Shown one piece after another: positions 15,901 to 25,093 of a DNA stretch of 64,000 nucleotides. The notes below the pieces were generated by a model. That model was not told the DNA's origin. It was given only the letters and a program-made list of their open reading frames with translations, and ran no database searches. Numbering within the stretch: the first letter of the stretch is position 1; each line of letters starts with the position of its first letter. The stretch comes from CAZQGO01 sp964593065 (lineage in GTDB: Bacteria > Oederibacteriota > JAAXVQ01), in assembly GCA_964593065.1 (NCBI GenBank), contig CAZQGO010000001.1:186001-250000 (forward strand), given 5' to 3'. Position numbers and translations under genes: made by a program.

Positions 15901-17169
15901 ATGACCAAGATCGCCGTTTACGTGGCAGGGTGCAAGGTCAACCAGGTGGAGGCCGACCTGCTGCGAAGCCGCTTCGAGGACGCGGGCTGGACGGCGGCCG
16001 AAGCGGGTGAGGACGCGGACCTGGTTGTCGTGCACACCTGCACGGTCACGGCCAGGGCGGACCGCGATTCGCGCCGGCTCGTGGCCCGGGCGCATGCGCA
16101 GCAACCCCATGCGGCCATTGCCGTCAGCGGCTGCCTGGCGGAGATGGAAGCGGAGACTCTGCACTCCCTGCCGGGCGTGAAGGCCGTGATCCCGCAAGCC
16201 AAGCGTCACCAGGCGGTCCAAATCGCATCCCGAATCGTACACGGCGGTCCGGCGCCGGCCGCGGATGACTTAGAGCCGGGTTTTTTCCCGGGTCCCAGCG
16301 GAGTGCGCGGAGGACGCGCGCGGGCGCAAATCAAAATTCAGGACGGCTGCAACGGCGCCTGCACCTACTGCCGCGTGCGCCTGGCGCGCGGCCGCTCCGT
16401 TTCCCGCCCTCTTCCGGAGATCCTGCGAGAGGCCGAAGCCTTGCTCGCGGCGGGGCACCGGGAACTGGTTTTGGTCGGGGTCAACTTGGGGGCCTGGCAG
16501 CCCGGGCTGGCGGTGTTGATCCCGGCGCTGACGGCTCTGCCCGGCGTATTCCGGGTGAGGTTGTCCTCGCTGGAGCCGCAGCACCTGACCGCAGAGCTCA
16601 TGCAGGCCATGGCCCGCGCGGGCCGCAAGCTGTGTCCGCATCTGCATCTGCCCGTGCAGAGCGGGGACGACGGCGTGCTGCGCGCCATGGGCCGCGCCTA
16701 TTCCGTCGAAGACCTCCGCCAGAAACTGGCGGCCTTGAAGCGCATGATCCCGGAGATCGTGCTCACGGCCGACGTGATCACGGGCTTTCCGGGGGAGGGC
16801 CTGGAAGCGTTCGAAAACACCCAGCGACTGGTGCGTGCCTGCGCTTTTACGCGCCTGCATGTTTTTCCCTACTCGGCCCGGCCCGGCACCGCGGCGGCCG
16901 GTTTCGCGGCGCAAGTCCCGGGCAGGGAAATAAACCGCCGGGCCCGGGAACTCCGCGCCTTAAGCCGGGAGATGAACCGCCGTTACCGCGGACTGCTGCC
17001 CGGCCGCCTGACCTGGGTGCTGCTGGAGGGGCGGGGCGCAACGGGGGAGTGGACCGGCACCACGGAAACCTATCAAAAGGCCCGTCTGTTCCATTCCGGC
17101 GGACAGGCCGGGCAGCTGGTCCCGGGCCGGATTCTATCCGCAAACGCCGAAGAAGTGCTGGTCGAATAG
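15901..17169 (+). CDS. mtaB: tRNA (N6-L-threonylcarbamoyladenosine(37)-C2)-methylthiotransferase MtaB
   Basis: This 422-residue member of the MiaB/MtaB radical SAM methylthiotransferases adds a methylthio group to t6A37 of tRNAs. The N-terminal UPF0004 domain carries the three auxiliary-cluster cysteines in AGCKVNQVEADLL, VHTCTVTARAD and VSGCLAEM. The radical SAM CxxxCxxC motif is in DGCNGACTYCRVR. Downstream LSSLEPQHLTAEL, HLHLPVQSGDDGVLRAMGR and DVITGFPGEG are typical, and a TRAM-like tail ends the protein. The TACVT-type NTCTVT signature and length favour MtaB over MiaB or RimO. I start at the ATG at 15901, before TKIAVYV. An ATG 27 bases upstream adds no conserved sequence. Confidence 0.93.
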   Translation: MTKIAVYVAGCKVNQVEADLLRSRFEDAGWTAAEAGEDADLVVVHTCTVTARADRDSRRLVARAHAQQPHAAIAVSGCLAEMEAETLHSLPGVKAVIPQAKRHQAVQIASRIVHGGPAPAADDLEPGFFPGPSGVRGGRARAQIKIQDGCNGACTYCRVRLARGRSVSRPLPEILREAEALLAAGHRELVLVGVNLGAWQPGLAVLIPALTALPGVFRVRLSSLEPQHLTAELMQAMARAGRKLCPHLHLPVQSGDDGVLRAMGRAYSVEDLRQKLAALKRMIPEIVLTADVITGFPGEGLEAFENTQRLVRACAFTRLHVFPYSARPGTAAAGFAAQVPGREINRRARELRALSREMNRRYRGLLPGRLTWVLLEGRGATGEWTGTTETYQKARLFHSGGQAGQLVPGRILSANAEEVLVE

Positions 17170-17298
17170 CGGGGGAAATGGTAAACTAGCACACACCTCA
17201 TTCCTTGCGCCGCCCTGCCGGACTCATGGAGAAATTTTTCCGCCCTGAAGTTCTTGGGCTCAAAGTAACCCGCTGTGCCTGAACAGGGAGGTTTGACC

Positions 17299-19221
17299 GT
17301 GGGTGAGGATTACCTCGCAGCCGACGAAAAACCCAACCGCCTGAAAAACCTCCTGCAGCGCCTGGGAAAGAGCCCGGTCGTCAGAAAATCCAAGCCCGCC
17401 CTGATCATCGGCTTTTCCGTGGCCGTTCTGTTCAACCTGGTCGCGTTTTTCGGTGGATTCGGATTGTGGGAAAACTCCACTTTGGATTGGCGGTTTTTGT
17501 TCCGGGGGCCGCAGGAGATGTCGCCCTCCGACCAAGTCGTGATCCTCGCCATCGACGATTCGTCCTTCGAACAACTTCAGGTGCGCTGGCCCTGGCCCCG
17601 GGACATGTATGGCACGCTGATCGACCGCCTGTCCGGCGCCGGCGCCAAGGTCATCGCCTTTGACTTGATTTTTTCCGAGCCCAGCAGCGACGCGAAGCAA
17701 AAACAGGATCAGAGTCTGCAGGCGGCCATCGAACGCTCGCGGGCCTGGATCGTTTTAGCCAGCAAATTCTACATGAAAAAGACGCCCGTGGGTGTGCAAA
17801 CCAGTTACGTGGAAGCCATTCCGGGCATTGACCCCGGAAAAACCCACGTCGGTTTCGTGAACATCTGGGCGGACAAGGACGGCATCACCCGGCACACCAA
17901 GCTCATGGCCGTGCATTTGAACCAGCCCTACTATTCCTTTAATTTGAAAATCCTCACCCGTTATCTCAAGCTGCAGGCGCCGAAAATCACGGTCGGGCCG
18001 CATTGGCTGAATTACGGCCGGCTGCATATCCCGGTCGAACCCGGCGCCAACCTCCTAATCAATTTCCGCGGCGGCCCCGGCAGCTTCAAAACCATCTCCG
18101 TGGTGAACGTCTACCATGAAGCCAATTTCCAATATCTGCTGTCCCGGGACCCGGATGTTTTCAGGGACAAGATCGTGCTGGTCGGCCCCACCTTCACGGA
18201 ATCCCAGGACCTGCACCCCACGCCGTTCTTCGCGGATTTCGGACCCACGCCCGGGGTGGAGATTCATGCCAACATCCTCCAGACCATCCTGGGCCGTGCC
18301 TACTTATGGCCCCTGCCCGCGCAGACCTCCACCCTATTGATTCTTCTCCTGTCCCTGCTGCTGGCCGTGATCATCGTGCATCTGCGGCCCCTGGTGAGCC
18401 TCCTGATCCTGCTGGCATTCGAGATCGCCTACTGGATGCTGGCCTTTTGGGCCTTTGACGCCCATGACCTCATTCTGCCGATCATCAATCCCAGCCTGTC
18501 CTTGGCCGGGGTCTATTTCGTCACTATGGCCTACCGCGTCCTCACCGAGGAACGCCGCAGCAGCCAGATCAAGACCATGTTTTCCCGCTACGTCTCGCCC
18601 AAGGTCGTCGAGGAATTGGTCAGGAATCCCGGCGCGGCCGGCAAGCTGGGCGGCAACAAGCAGGTGGTGACCGTGCTGTTTTCCGACATCCGCGGCTTCA
18701 CCTCCATGTCCGAGGACATGCCCCCCGAGGCGGTGGTGGAACTGCTCAATGAGTATTTCCAGGCCTGGACGGACAATATTTTCGCGCAGGAGGGCATGGT
18801 GGACAAATTCATCGGCGACGCGGTCATGGCGGTCTTCGGCGCACCGGTGATCCACCCCGACGACGCCATCCGCGCCGTGCGCACCGCCGTGGCCATGCTC
18901 GCGAGCCTGCAAAAGCTCAACGCCCAGTGGACGGCCCGCGGACAGCGCACCCTCAAAATCGGGGTGGGATTGAACACCGGCGAGGCCATCGTGGGCAACA
19001 TGGGCTCCACCCAGGCCATGGGGTATACCGTGATCGGCGACACGGTCAACGTCGCCTCGCGCCTGGAAGGGTTGAACAAGGAGCTGGGCACCTCGATCCT
19101 CATTTCGGAAAGCACCTATGCGCGGGTCAGGGATTTTATCGAGGCCAGGGAATTTACCGGCGTCAAGGTCAAGGGCAAAGCCAAGGAAATGAAAGTCTAT
19201 GAAGTCCTGGCGCTGAAATAA
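17299..19221 (+). CDS. CHASE2-sensor adenylate cyclase (class III)
   Basis: This 640-residue membrane cyclase would make cAMP in response to a periplasmic signal. I start at the GTG at 17299 because GGGAGG lies seven bases before it. One helix (ALIIGFSVAVLFNLVAFFG) leads to a CHASE2 domain of about 280 residues outside the membrane, with VVILAIDDSSFEQLQVRWPW and IAFDLIFSEPS. Three further helices between about 345 and 425 follow. The catalytic domain has FSDIRGFTSMSEDMP with the first metal Asp, DKFIGDAVMAVFG with the second metal Asp and the adenine-selecting Lys, and YTVIGDTVNVASRLEGLNK. The Lys/Asp pair indicates ATP rather than GTP. It precedes the FecR/barrel gene group. Confidence 0.92.
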   Translation: MGEDYLAADEKPNRLKNLLQRLGKSPVVRKSKPALIIGFSVAVLFNLVAFFGGFGLWENSTLDWRFLFRGPQEMSPSDQVVILAIDDSSFEQLQVRWPWPRDMYGTLIDRLSGAGAKVIAFDLIFSEPSSDAKQKQDQSLQAAIERSRAWIVLASKFYMKKTPVGVQTSYVEAIPGIDPGKTHVGFVNIWADKDGITRHTKLMAVHLNQPYYSFNLKILTRYLKLQAPKITVGPHWLNYGRLHIPVEPGANLLINFRGGPGSFKTISVVNVYHEANFQYLLSRDPDVFRDKIVLVGPTFTESQDLHPTPFFADFGPTPGVEIHANILQTILGRAYLWPLPAQTSTLLILLLSLLLAVIIVHLRPLVSLLILLAFEIAYWMLAFWAFDAHDLILPIINPSLSLAGVYFVTMAYRVLTEERRSSQIKTMFSRYVSPKVVEELVRNPGAAGKLGGNKQVVTVLFSDIRGFTSMSEDMPPEAVVELLNEYFQAWTDNIFAQEGMVDKFIGDAVMAVFGAPVIHPDDAIRAVRTAVAMLASLQKLNAQWTARGQRTLKIGVGLNTGEAIVGNMGSTQAMGYTVIGDTVNVASRLEGLNKELGTSILISESTYARVRDFIEAREFTGVKVKGKAKEMKVYEVLALK

Positions 19222-19259
19222 CCGGCCCGGTTTTATCGCGTTCTGAGCGGACTGTTGGG

Positions 19260-19288
19260 TTGACAAACAATTTCCTGTATATCATACT
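19260..19288 (+). promoter_or_regulatory. Sigma70-type promoter of the FecR/barrel gene group
   Basis: A perfect TTGACA (19260-19265) and CATACT (19283-19288) are separated by 17 bases. It lies between the cyclase gene and the next gene, so the downstream genes can be transcribed independently of the cyclase. Confidence 0.65.
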
Positions 19289-19329
19289 GTGTTCTGCGTC
19301 GCAGCCGGCCGGTTCAAAAGGAGCGGAAT

Positions 19330-19983
19330 ATGGCCCCAAAACCCCTCTTTTTCAAGACCCTGTCCGTATTGGCCGCAACCGGCGCGCTCCTTCTGGCCGG
19401 CCGCGCCCTCGCGCAAACTCCCACGGCCCTGCTCGATTCAGCCCCCCAACAAGCGGATTGGCTGCAGCAAGACCTTCAGGTCGCCGAAGCGGCGCCCGCA
19501 GCGGCCGCCCCGGGCGGTTCCGCGCAGCAGCCGGCTGCGGCCTCTTCCGCCACCCCCACGGGAGGGAAACTGCCGGGAGTGGCGTCGGGCTTGGCTGTGG
19601 CGCCGGGCGTGCTGGTCCACGGGAGCGGACATTTTTACGCCGGACGCCCGCTCACCGGCGCCGTGCTGGTGGCGGCCGAGGCGGTGTCCCTCTACATGGT
19701 ATACCGCGGCGTCCGCGACATCTATTCTCAGGTGGATGCCATTGATTTCGACACGTTCTCGAATTTCGACGGCAATTCCGGCCAGATTTCCAACGGCCTG
19801 GGATTGGCGGCGGGAGGCCTGATGATTTTCCTGGCTTCCTGGCTGTATGACATCACCGGGTCGGCGCAGGCCGTGGAGGCGGACGAGGCCGCCCGGCGCC
19901 AATCCGTCCAGGCGAACGTCCCCACGGTCACGCCGCGGATCACGCCCCAGGGCGTGGAAGTGGTCGTGGACCGTTTATTCTGA
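19330..19983 (+). CDS. Exported membrane-associated protein of unknown function
   Basis: This 217-residue protein has a signal peptide (FFKTLSVLAATGALLLAGRALA) preceded by AAAAGGAGCGG. An Ala/Pro-rich stretch follows at about 50-75. Two hydrophobic segments then surround a polar loop: LTGAVLVAAEAVSLYMVYRG and GLGLAAGGLMIFLASWLYDI. The pattern, with SGHFYAGRP before the first helix, resembles DUF5683/TM2-like membrane proteins that often accompany secreted-protein genes, but I would not name a family. It is the first gene after its own promoter and precedes the fibronectin-like, FecR and barrel genes. Confidence 0.65.
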   Translation: MAPKPLFFKTLSVLAATGALLLAGRALAQTPTALLDSAPQQADWLQQDLQVAEAAPAAAAPGGSAQQPAAASSATPTGGKLPGVASGLAVAPGVLVHGSGHFYAGRPLTGAVLVAAEAVSLYMVYRGVRDIYSQVDAIDFDTFSNFDGNSGQISNGLGLAAGGLMIFLASWLYDITGSAQAVEADEAARRQSVQANVPTVTPRITPQGVEVVVDRLF

Positions 19984-20030
19984 CGGCACGGGGCACCCGG
20001 CGCCGTCGGCCCAATCGGGAGGTGGTTGTC

Positions 20031-21059
20031 ATGAAACGCTTGTGTCTCATCGCCTGCAGCGCCCTGTTCCTGTGGGCCGCGGCCGCGGCGCCCGCATCGG
20101 CCCGCGTACGCGTCGTCAATGTTTCGCTCTCGCCGCAGATCCTGCTGGAGTTGTACCGCTCCCACCAGAATCACTTAAGCTCCATCGGCTGGGTCAATCC
20201 GAGCATTTTCCTGATCGCCGTCAACGCGGATGCGGCTTCCGCCGGGCAATACCTGGCGTTCGACGTGGAAATTTTCGACGGCGCGACCCTGGTGGCGCGG
20301 GCCGGGCATTTCCGCGTTCTAGCGCGCACCCTGGTGCGGGGGCCCAACTCGTTCAACGCCAATGACATCAGCGCCGAAGGCCTGACCATCGAATTCAACG
20401 ACGCCTATTCTCCGGGAAACAACCCGGGCCAGATCGCGCAGGGCAATCTCATGCCCATGGGGAATTACAAGGTGCTCATCCGGCCGGTGGATCCGACGCC
20501 CGGTGATCCTTATATTCTTGGCCTGTCCCTGTTCACGCCCCAGTCCGCGCTCAACCTGCCGCCCCTCCCCATATTTCCCAAGGGAGTGGCCGTCAACACG
20601 CTCCTGCCGACCTTCGCCTGGACGCCGGTGGCCAAGGCCGCCTGGTACGTGCTGACGGTCGGGCCCGACCAAAACACCGAGGTCAACACCTACTGGAAAA
20701 GCGGACGCTTGAACGGAACCCAGGCGTTGTACTCCCCGGCGGCGCGGATCCTGGAGGACGGGAAAAAATATTTCTGGCAGGTGCGCGCGTATGACACCTT
20801 CGGGCGGCCCATCGGGGGCGTCAACGGCCAGTCCCAGCCCGCCGCTTTCACCATCAACAGCTCGGCACGCTTGAATACCGCGGTTTCCCCGGCCGAGGTG
20901 GAGGTGGTGTTGAAAAACGCCATACCCGACCCGAGTCTGTTCACCCCGCTGAACAACTTCCAGCCGGTGGCGGTGGAAACGGACTGCGAGGACTTGGCCG
21001 ACCTGCTGCGCCAGTTGCGTGACGGTTCGGCCAAGGTGATTTCAGCGCGCGTGGAATAG
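20031..21059 (+). CDS. Secreted protein with fibronectin-type-III-like domain
   Basis: The 342-residue exported protein starts at the ATG at 20031, five bases after GGGAGGTGG and directly before the signal KRLCLIACSALFLWAAAAAPASA. The first half is beta-rich, with FLIAVNADAASAGQYLAFDV. A module near residues 185-285 resembles fibronectin type III: LLPTFAWTPVAKAAWYVLTV followed by KKYFWQVRAYDTFGRPIGG, the W and Y pattern seen in many bacterial surface proteins. It overlaps no neighbour and sits 60 bases before the FecR gene in the same orientation. A scaffold or ligand-binding role in the envelope is plausible. No enzyme motif is visible. Confidence 0.65.
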   Translation: MKRLCLIACSALFLWAAAAAPASARVRVVNVSLSPQILLELYRSHQNHLSSIGWVNPSIFLIAVNADAASAGQYLAFDVEIFDGATLVARAGHFRVLARTLVRGPNSFNANDISAEGLTIEFNDAYSPGNNPGQIAQGNLMPMGNYKVLIRPVDPTPGDPYILGLSLFTPQSALNLPPLPIFPKGVAVNTLLPTFAWTPVAKAAWYVLTVGPDQNTEVNTYWKSGRLNGTQALYSPAARILEDGKKYFWQVRAYDTFGRPIGGVNGQSQPAAFTINSSARLNTAVSPAEVEVVLKNAIPDPSLFTPLNNFQPVAVETDCEDLADLLRQLRDGSAKVISARVE

Positions 21060-21119
21060 AGGTTGATCCGGATGCACCGCAAAACAACGCGACAGTTCCC
21101 TATGAGGAGGCGATCCATC

Positions 21120-21839
21120 ATGACCCGAAAAATCGGGTGGCTGATTGTTTTGTTCGGAATGGGTTTGGCGGCCGCGGTTCCGGCCCAGGCCGAGGAAAAA
21201 GGGGCTCCGGCCGGGCAGGCCCAGGCCGTGGGCGCCATCATCAAATACAACGGCGTGGTCTACGCGCAGCGCGCCGGGGCGCCGGCGCCGGGAACGCGCG
21301 TGTCCGACATCCCGTTCACGATCTTCACGGGCGACACGGTCGTGACCAAGCTTGGCGCCAATGCGGCACTGGTCCTGGATGACGGCAGCGTGATCGCCCT
21401 GAAAGAAAACACCGAACTGGCCCTGAAGGACAAGCAGGCGGGCAAGAAAAGAAGCCGCATCAAATTGTTGCTCGGCAGGCTGTGGGCTAAAATCAAGCCC
21501 CAGGACAGCCAATTGGAAATCGAAACCCCCACCGCCGTGGCCGCCATCAAGGGAACCTCGGTGGAGCTGATTATCGATGGCAAAAAGGTGACCCTGATCG
21601 TGTGGGACGGCCTGGTCGAGTTCTTCAACGACTGGGGCAAGGTCCTGGCCAAAGCCTCGCAGCAGAGCACCGCCGAGTCGGGCCAGGCGCCCGGGCAGCC
21701 CGTGAATATCGACCTGAGCAAGTTGAACCAGTGGTTCAACAACATCCTGCAGTCTCCCCCCAGCAAGACCCTGAAAACCAAGGTGAGAAACAAGGACGGG
21801 AAGGAATTTCAGCTGGATCTCAAGTACAACAAGCAGTGA
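21120..21839 (+). CDS. FecR domain periplasmic protein
   Basis: The 239-residue exported protein starts at the ATG at 21120, nine bases after GAGGAGG and directly before the signal TRKIGWLIVLFGMGLAAAVPAQA. Residues about 35-165 are a FecR domain: the family pattern is clear in PFTIFTGDTVVTKLGANAAL, LDDGSVIALKENTEL, KIKPQDSQLEIETPTAVAAI and KGTSVELI. In TonB signalling FecR is an anti-sigma regulator, but stand-alone secreted FecR domains without a membrane anchor are common near CHASE2 cyclases, as here. The C-terminal 70 residues carry no known domain. It could act as a sensor or scaffold for the barrel encoded next. Confidence 0.85.
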   Translation: MTRKIGWLIVLFGMGLAAAVPAQAEEKGAPAGQAQAVGAIIKYNGVVYAQRAGAPAPGTRVSDIPFTIFTGDTVVTKLGANAALVLDDGSVIALKENTELALKDKQAGKKRSRIKLLLGRLWAKIKPQDSQLEIETPTAVAAIKGTSVELIIDGKKVTLIVWDGLVEFFNDWGKVLAKASQQSTAESGQAPGQPVNIDLSKLNQWFNNILQSPPSKTLKTKVRNKDGKEFQLDLKYNKQ

Positions 21840-21918
21840 ACCAGGAGCCGGGCGTTCCCGGCGCGCGGCAAAAGCCGCGGGGATTCAAATTCACCAGATC
21901 AACCCAGGTGCGGTTTCC

Positions 21919-24282
21919 ATGCAGCGATTGTTGATCCATCTCCGGGTTCTGTTTTGGGTATTGGGTTTGAGCCTGGCCTGTGCATCCCTTCTGCGGGCGG
22001 CGCCCACGCTCGTGCATCAACCACCCCTCGCGGCCGTGGCCGGCCAGCCGGTTCCCGTCAACGTGACCGTGACCGACCCCGCCTCCCGGATCGTTCAGGT
22101 CACGCTGTACTACCGGACTGCGGGCGCTCTGGGGTACCAGCAGGAACTCATGAGCGGCGCCGGGTATAATTACAGCGCGCGCATTCCCGGGAACGCCGTC
22201 ACCGCGGCCGGGGTGGAGTATTACCTCGAAGCCAGGAACACCGCCGGCGAAAAAGCCACGGCACCGCCCCTCAACGCGGCCACGGCGCCGTACCATCTGG
22301 TCGCGCGGGAGGCGGCGGGCGCGCCGGCCTTGCGCCTGGTCTATCCGGCGGCGGAGTCCGTCATCAGTCCCGAGGCGGGAGCGGTTGTGGTGGCCGTTGA
22401 CGCGGGGCGTTCCCGGCCGGACCCGTCCTCCTTGTCCGTGACCTTCGACGGCGCGGTGGTGACCGGCCGTTGCCAGGTTTCGGAAACCCTGATTTCCTTC
22501 GCCCTGCCGGTCAATCTGGCTTCGGGCCGTCACGAGGTCGGGGTGAAACTCAAGAATCTGGACGGCGCGGAAGCCCGCGCCAGCTGGTTCTTTTCCGTCA
22601 GCCGGGAAGCCGGGCCGGAATTCGCGGCGCAGCCGCAAGCGGAGGAACGGGCCGCGGCCGTACGCCTGGCCGGGGGCTTAACGGCCGAAATCCAGTACGC
22701 GGCTCTGACCCGAAAACCGGCCGACACGGCCTACTTGGCCCAGCCCGAGAGTTGGCTCAACCGGCTGAATTTCAATCTGGACGGAAAATTATTGGGACTC
22801 AACCTTCTCGGGTCCGTCTACCTGACCTCCGAGGACCAGCCCGGCCGGCAGCCCGTGGACCGCCTGCGCCTGGAACTTTTCGACGACTCCTTCAACCTGA
22901 CGGTGGGGGACATGTACCCCCTCTTTTCCGATTATTCCCTCTACAACCTGTTCGTGCGCGGTGCGGGCGTGGCCCTGACCAGCGGCCCCCGGGATTTGTC
23001 CTTCAGTGAATTCAGGGTCTTAGGCGGCCTCACCCAGGTTCCGATCGAAGGCCGGGACGCCTCGTCGCCGGGCACCTTCGAACAGTGGCTGTGGGCCACG
23101 CGCTGGGTCTATCATTTCCTGCCCGGAACCGGCCTGGCCTTGAATTTTTCTTCGGTCAACGACTATCCGCATTCCATTACCAACAACGGCGGAAACTTTC
23201 CGGCCAACAACCACGTGGCCACGGCCGAAGCGAACATCAAGATCCCCTGGGCGCCCGAAGTCAGCACGAGCCTGTTCGGAGAATACGGCTTCAGCTATTA
23301 CGATGAAACGCAAACCCTGCTGTCCATCTCGCTCGCAGACGCCTATCGCGGCGGCATGCGTTGGGATTGGGGGGGACGCAGTTACCTCCAGCTGCAATAC
23401 AAGAACACGGGCGCCAACTTCGTTTCCTTGGCCAGCCCCTGGCTGATCGGGGACTGGCGGGGACTGGCGGGGGACGCCCAGATCTTCCTGTTCGAGGACA
23501 AGCTGGCCATCTCGGCGAGCGGCGAGGCCTGGCACGACAACCTCGACGGGCAGAAGACCCAGACCTACATTGACGCGGCGGGCGTATCGGTCACGGCGGG
23601 AACCACGACCACGACCCGGCTTTCGGGCCAGCTCAATTACCGCCTCTCCGACTACGTGCCCAGCGTATCCGTGGGCTATTCCCTGAACCGGCAGCAGGAC
23701 GACACCACGCCCAGCCCGATCGTGGACAATCAAACCCACGTCCTGAGCCTGGGCGCGGGCGGCCAGATTCCGGTGGGCCCGGACCAACTGCTGGCCAACC
23801 TTTCCTATTCCCAGACGGACTTCGCCGACCTGGCCACACCCCGGTTGTCGGCGGACATGAGTTCCTCTTCCTTCATCCTGTCTCTGATGTACCTGCTGGG
23901 CCGGGAATGGTCGTTTTCCGCCGGCTACGGCCTGACGGGAAATTGGATCAAGGCCTCGGGTTTGGCCCCGGCAGCCGGCGGAACCACCGCGGGGACCCAG
24001 GATCAGAAGCTGGACTATGTCCTGGCGAATCTGCGGGCGGCCTGGAAAGCCCTGCCGGGAAAACTGGACTTGGGTGCAGGGCTGGAACTGCTCAACGGCA
24101 AGGACAACCTGCGGCTGGTGGAAAACGGCCTGACCACCCTGTCAGTGGACGGCACGTATTATTTTACCTCCGGGCATTCCCTGGGGCTGAAAGTAGCCAG
24201 CATCGACTACGCGGACCGGTTGCAGTCTGCCAACAGCTACGGGGAATTCGTGGTAACCTTGCGTTACGGCCTCAACTTTTAA
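21919..24282 (+). CDS. Large outer-membrane beta-barrel protein with N-terminal Ig-like region
   Basis: The protein has 787 residues, with a signal peptide (LLIHLRVLFWVLGLSLACASLLRA). Residues about 28-115 form an Ig-like fold (PVNVTVTDPASRIVQVTLYY, AAGVEYYLEARNTAGE) and a second beta-rich module follows to about 235. From about 245 to the C-terminus, alternating amphipathic strands (YLQLQYKNTGANF, LSGQLNYRLSDYVPSVSVGY, LDLGAGLELLNGKDNL) and a terminal FVVTLRYGLNF with final Phe indicate a barrel of perhaps 20 or more strands. It is the last gene of the cyclase/FecR group. A transporter or receptor role is possible but no plug domain is visible, so it is not a typical TonB receptor. Confidence 0.75.
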   Translation: MQRLLIHLRVLFWVLGLSLACASLLRAAPTLVHQPPLAAVAGQPVPVNVTVTDPASRIVQVTLYYRTAGALGYQQELMSGAGYNYSARIPGNAVTAAGVEYYLEARNTAGEKATAPPLNAATAPYHLVAREAAGAPALRLVYPAAESVISPEAGAVVVAVDAGRSRPDPSSLSVTFDGAVVTGRCQVSETLISFALPVNLASGRHEVGVKLKNLDGAEARASWFFSVSREAGPEFAAQPQAEERAAAVRLAGGLTAEIQYAALTRKPADTAYLAQPESWLNRLNFNLDGKLLGLNLLGSVYLTSEDQPGRQPVDRLRLELFDDSFNLTVGDMYPLFSDYSLYNLFVRGAGVALTSGPRDLSFSEFRVLGGLTQVPIEGRDASSPGTFEQWLWATRWVYHFLPGTGLALNFSSVNDYPHSITNNGGNFPANNHVATAEANIKIPWAPEVSTSLFGEYGFSYYDETQTLLSISLADAYRGGMRWDWGGRSYLQLQYKNTGANFVSLASPWLIGDWRGLAGDAQIFLFEDKLAISASGEAWHDNLDGQKTQTYIDAAGVSVTAGTTTTTRLSGQLNYRLSDYVPSVSVGYSLNRQQDDTTPSPIVDNQTHVLSLGAGGQIPVGPDQLLANLSYSQTDFADLATPRLSADMSSSSFILSLMYLLGREWSFSAGYGLTGNWIKASGLAPAAGGTTAGTQDQKLDYVLANLRAAWKALPGKLDLGAGLELLNGKDNLRLVENGLTTLSVDGTYYFTSGHSLGLKVASIDYADRLQSANSYGEFVVTLRYGLNF

Positions 24283-24338
24283 CCGTTTTCTCCAGGTGGG
24301 ACGCGTTGTTGCCTCCGGGAGGGAAGGGAGCGCCTGCG

Positions 24339-24686
24339 GTGGCGATTCCGGATTGCTTGTTTTGCAGGGTGGTGGCGGGAGACCTTCCCGCCCGCCGGGT
24401 CTACGAGGATACCGAAATCCTGGCTTTTGAGGATATTCGGCCCCAGGCGCCGGTGCATATCCTGATCATTCCCAAGGAGCACTTTCCCACGATTGCCGAT
24501 GTCCCGGAAAAACAGCTGGAGCTGGTCGGCCGCCTGGTGGGCGTCGCCAACCGCATCGCCCGGGAGAAGTCCCTTGCCGCCGGATACCGTCTGGTCTTCA
24601 ATTGCCGGCAGGATGCGGGCCAGGAGGTTTTTCACGTCCATCTCCACCTCCTGGGAGGGCGGAAATTTTCCTGGCCGCCGGGATGA
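24339..24686 (+). CDS. HIT family nucleotide-binding hydrolase (HinT-like)
   Basis: This 115-residue histidine-triad protein is of the normal size for HinT, which hydrolyses purine nucleoside phosphoramidates and related adenylated compounds. The start is a GTG at 24339, eight bases after AGGGAG. The N-terminal PDCLFCRVVAGDLPA is typical, as is LAFEDIRPQAPVHILIIPKE. The triad itself is HVHLHLLGG near the C-terminus, with the three catalytic-pocket histidines present. It lies between the barrel gene and the rpsU promoter and is probably read with the barrel gene, whose stop is 56 bases upstream. Confidence 0.9.
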   Translation: MAIPDCLFCRVVAGDLPARRVYEDTEILAFEDIRPQAPVHILIIPKEHFPTIADVPEKQLELVGRLVGVANRIAREKSLAAGYRLVFNCRQDAGQEVFHVHLHLLGGRKFSWPPG

Positions 24687-24724
24687 ACCGGTCCCGAACC
24701 CATAAATAAAAGCTTGCAAAATAT

Positions 24725-24753
24725 TTGACATTTCAGGATGAATTGAGTATACT
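24725..24753 (+). promoter_or_regulatory. Near-consensus sigma70 promoter of rpsU-dnaG-rpoD
   Basis: A perfect TTGACA (24725-24730), a spacer of exactly 17 bases and TATACT (24748-24753) make this the best promoter in the window. It lies about 100 bases before rpsU. Confidence 0.85.
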
Positions 24754-24851
24754 CACACCAAATATCTGTTGTTGGGCAATTTCCCCGCTTTCCAATTCGA
24801 TTCCAAATCGCTCCGAAACGAATTCGAGCAGCGAAAGGAGGGATGAAGACC

Positions 24852-25034
24852 GTGACAGAAATTCGCGTTAAAGACAGTGAGAATTTCGAGGCCGCCCTCC
24901 GCCGGTTTAAAAAGGAAGTTCAAATGTCGGGCGTTCTTTCCGAAATGAGACGCCGTGAACATTATGAGAAACCGAGCGTGAAAAGGAAACAGAAGGCGCT
25001 GGCGGCGAGGAAGAAGCGACGCAAACGCTCCTGA
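24852..25034 (+). CDS. rpsU: 30S ribosomal protein S21
   Basis: This 60-residue S21 binds the small ribosomal subunit near the anti-Shine-Dalgarno region. The family pattern is clear in EIRVKDSENFEAALRRFKK and in the basic RRREHYEKPSVKRKQKA and KKRRKRS tail. I prefer the GTG at 24852, nine bases after AAAGGAGG, over the ATG at 24843, which would sit almost on that site. It is followed by a terminator and then dnaG and rpoD, the arrangement of the E. coli macromolecular-synthesis operon. Confidence 0.95.
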   Translation: MTEIRVKDSENFEAALRRFKKEVQMSGVLSEMRRREHYEKPSVKRKQKALAARKKRRKRS

Positions 25035-25093
25035 CCCCAAATCGGGCAGGCGGCAGGTGCTCCTGAGCAAGGCACAGGTTTCGAACTTGGAAG

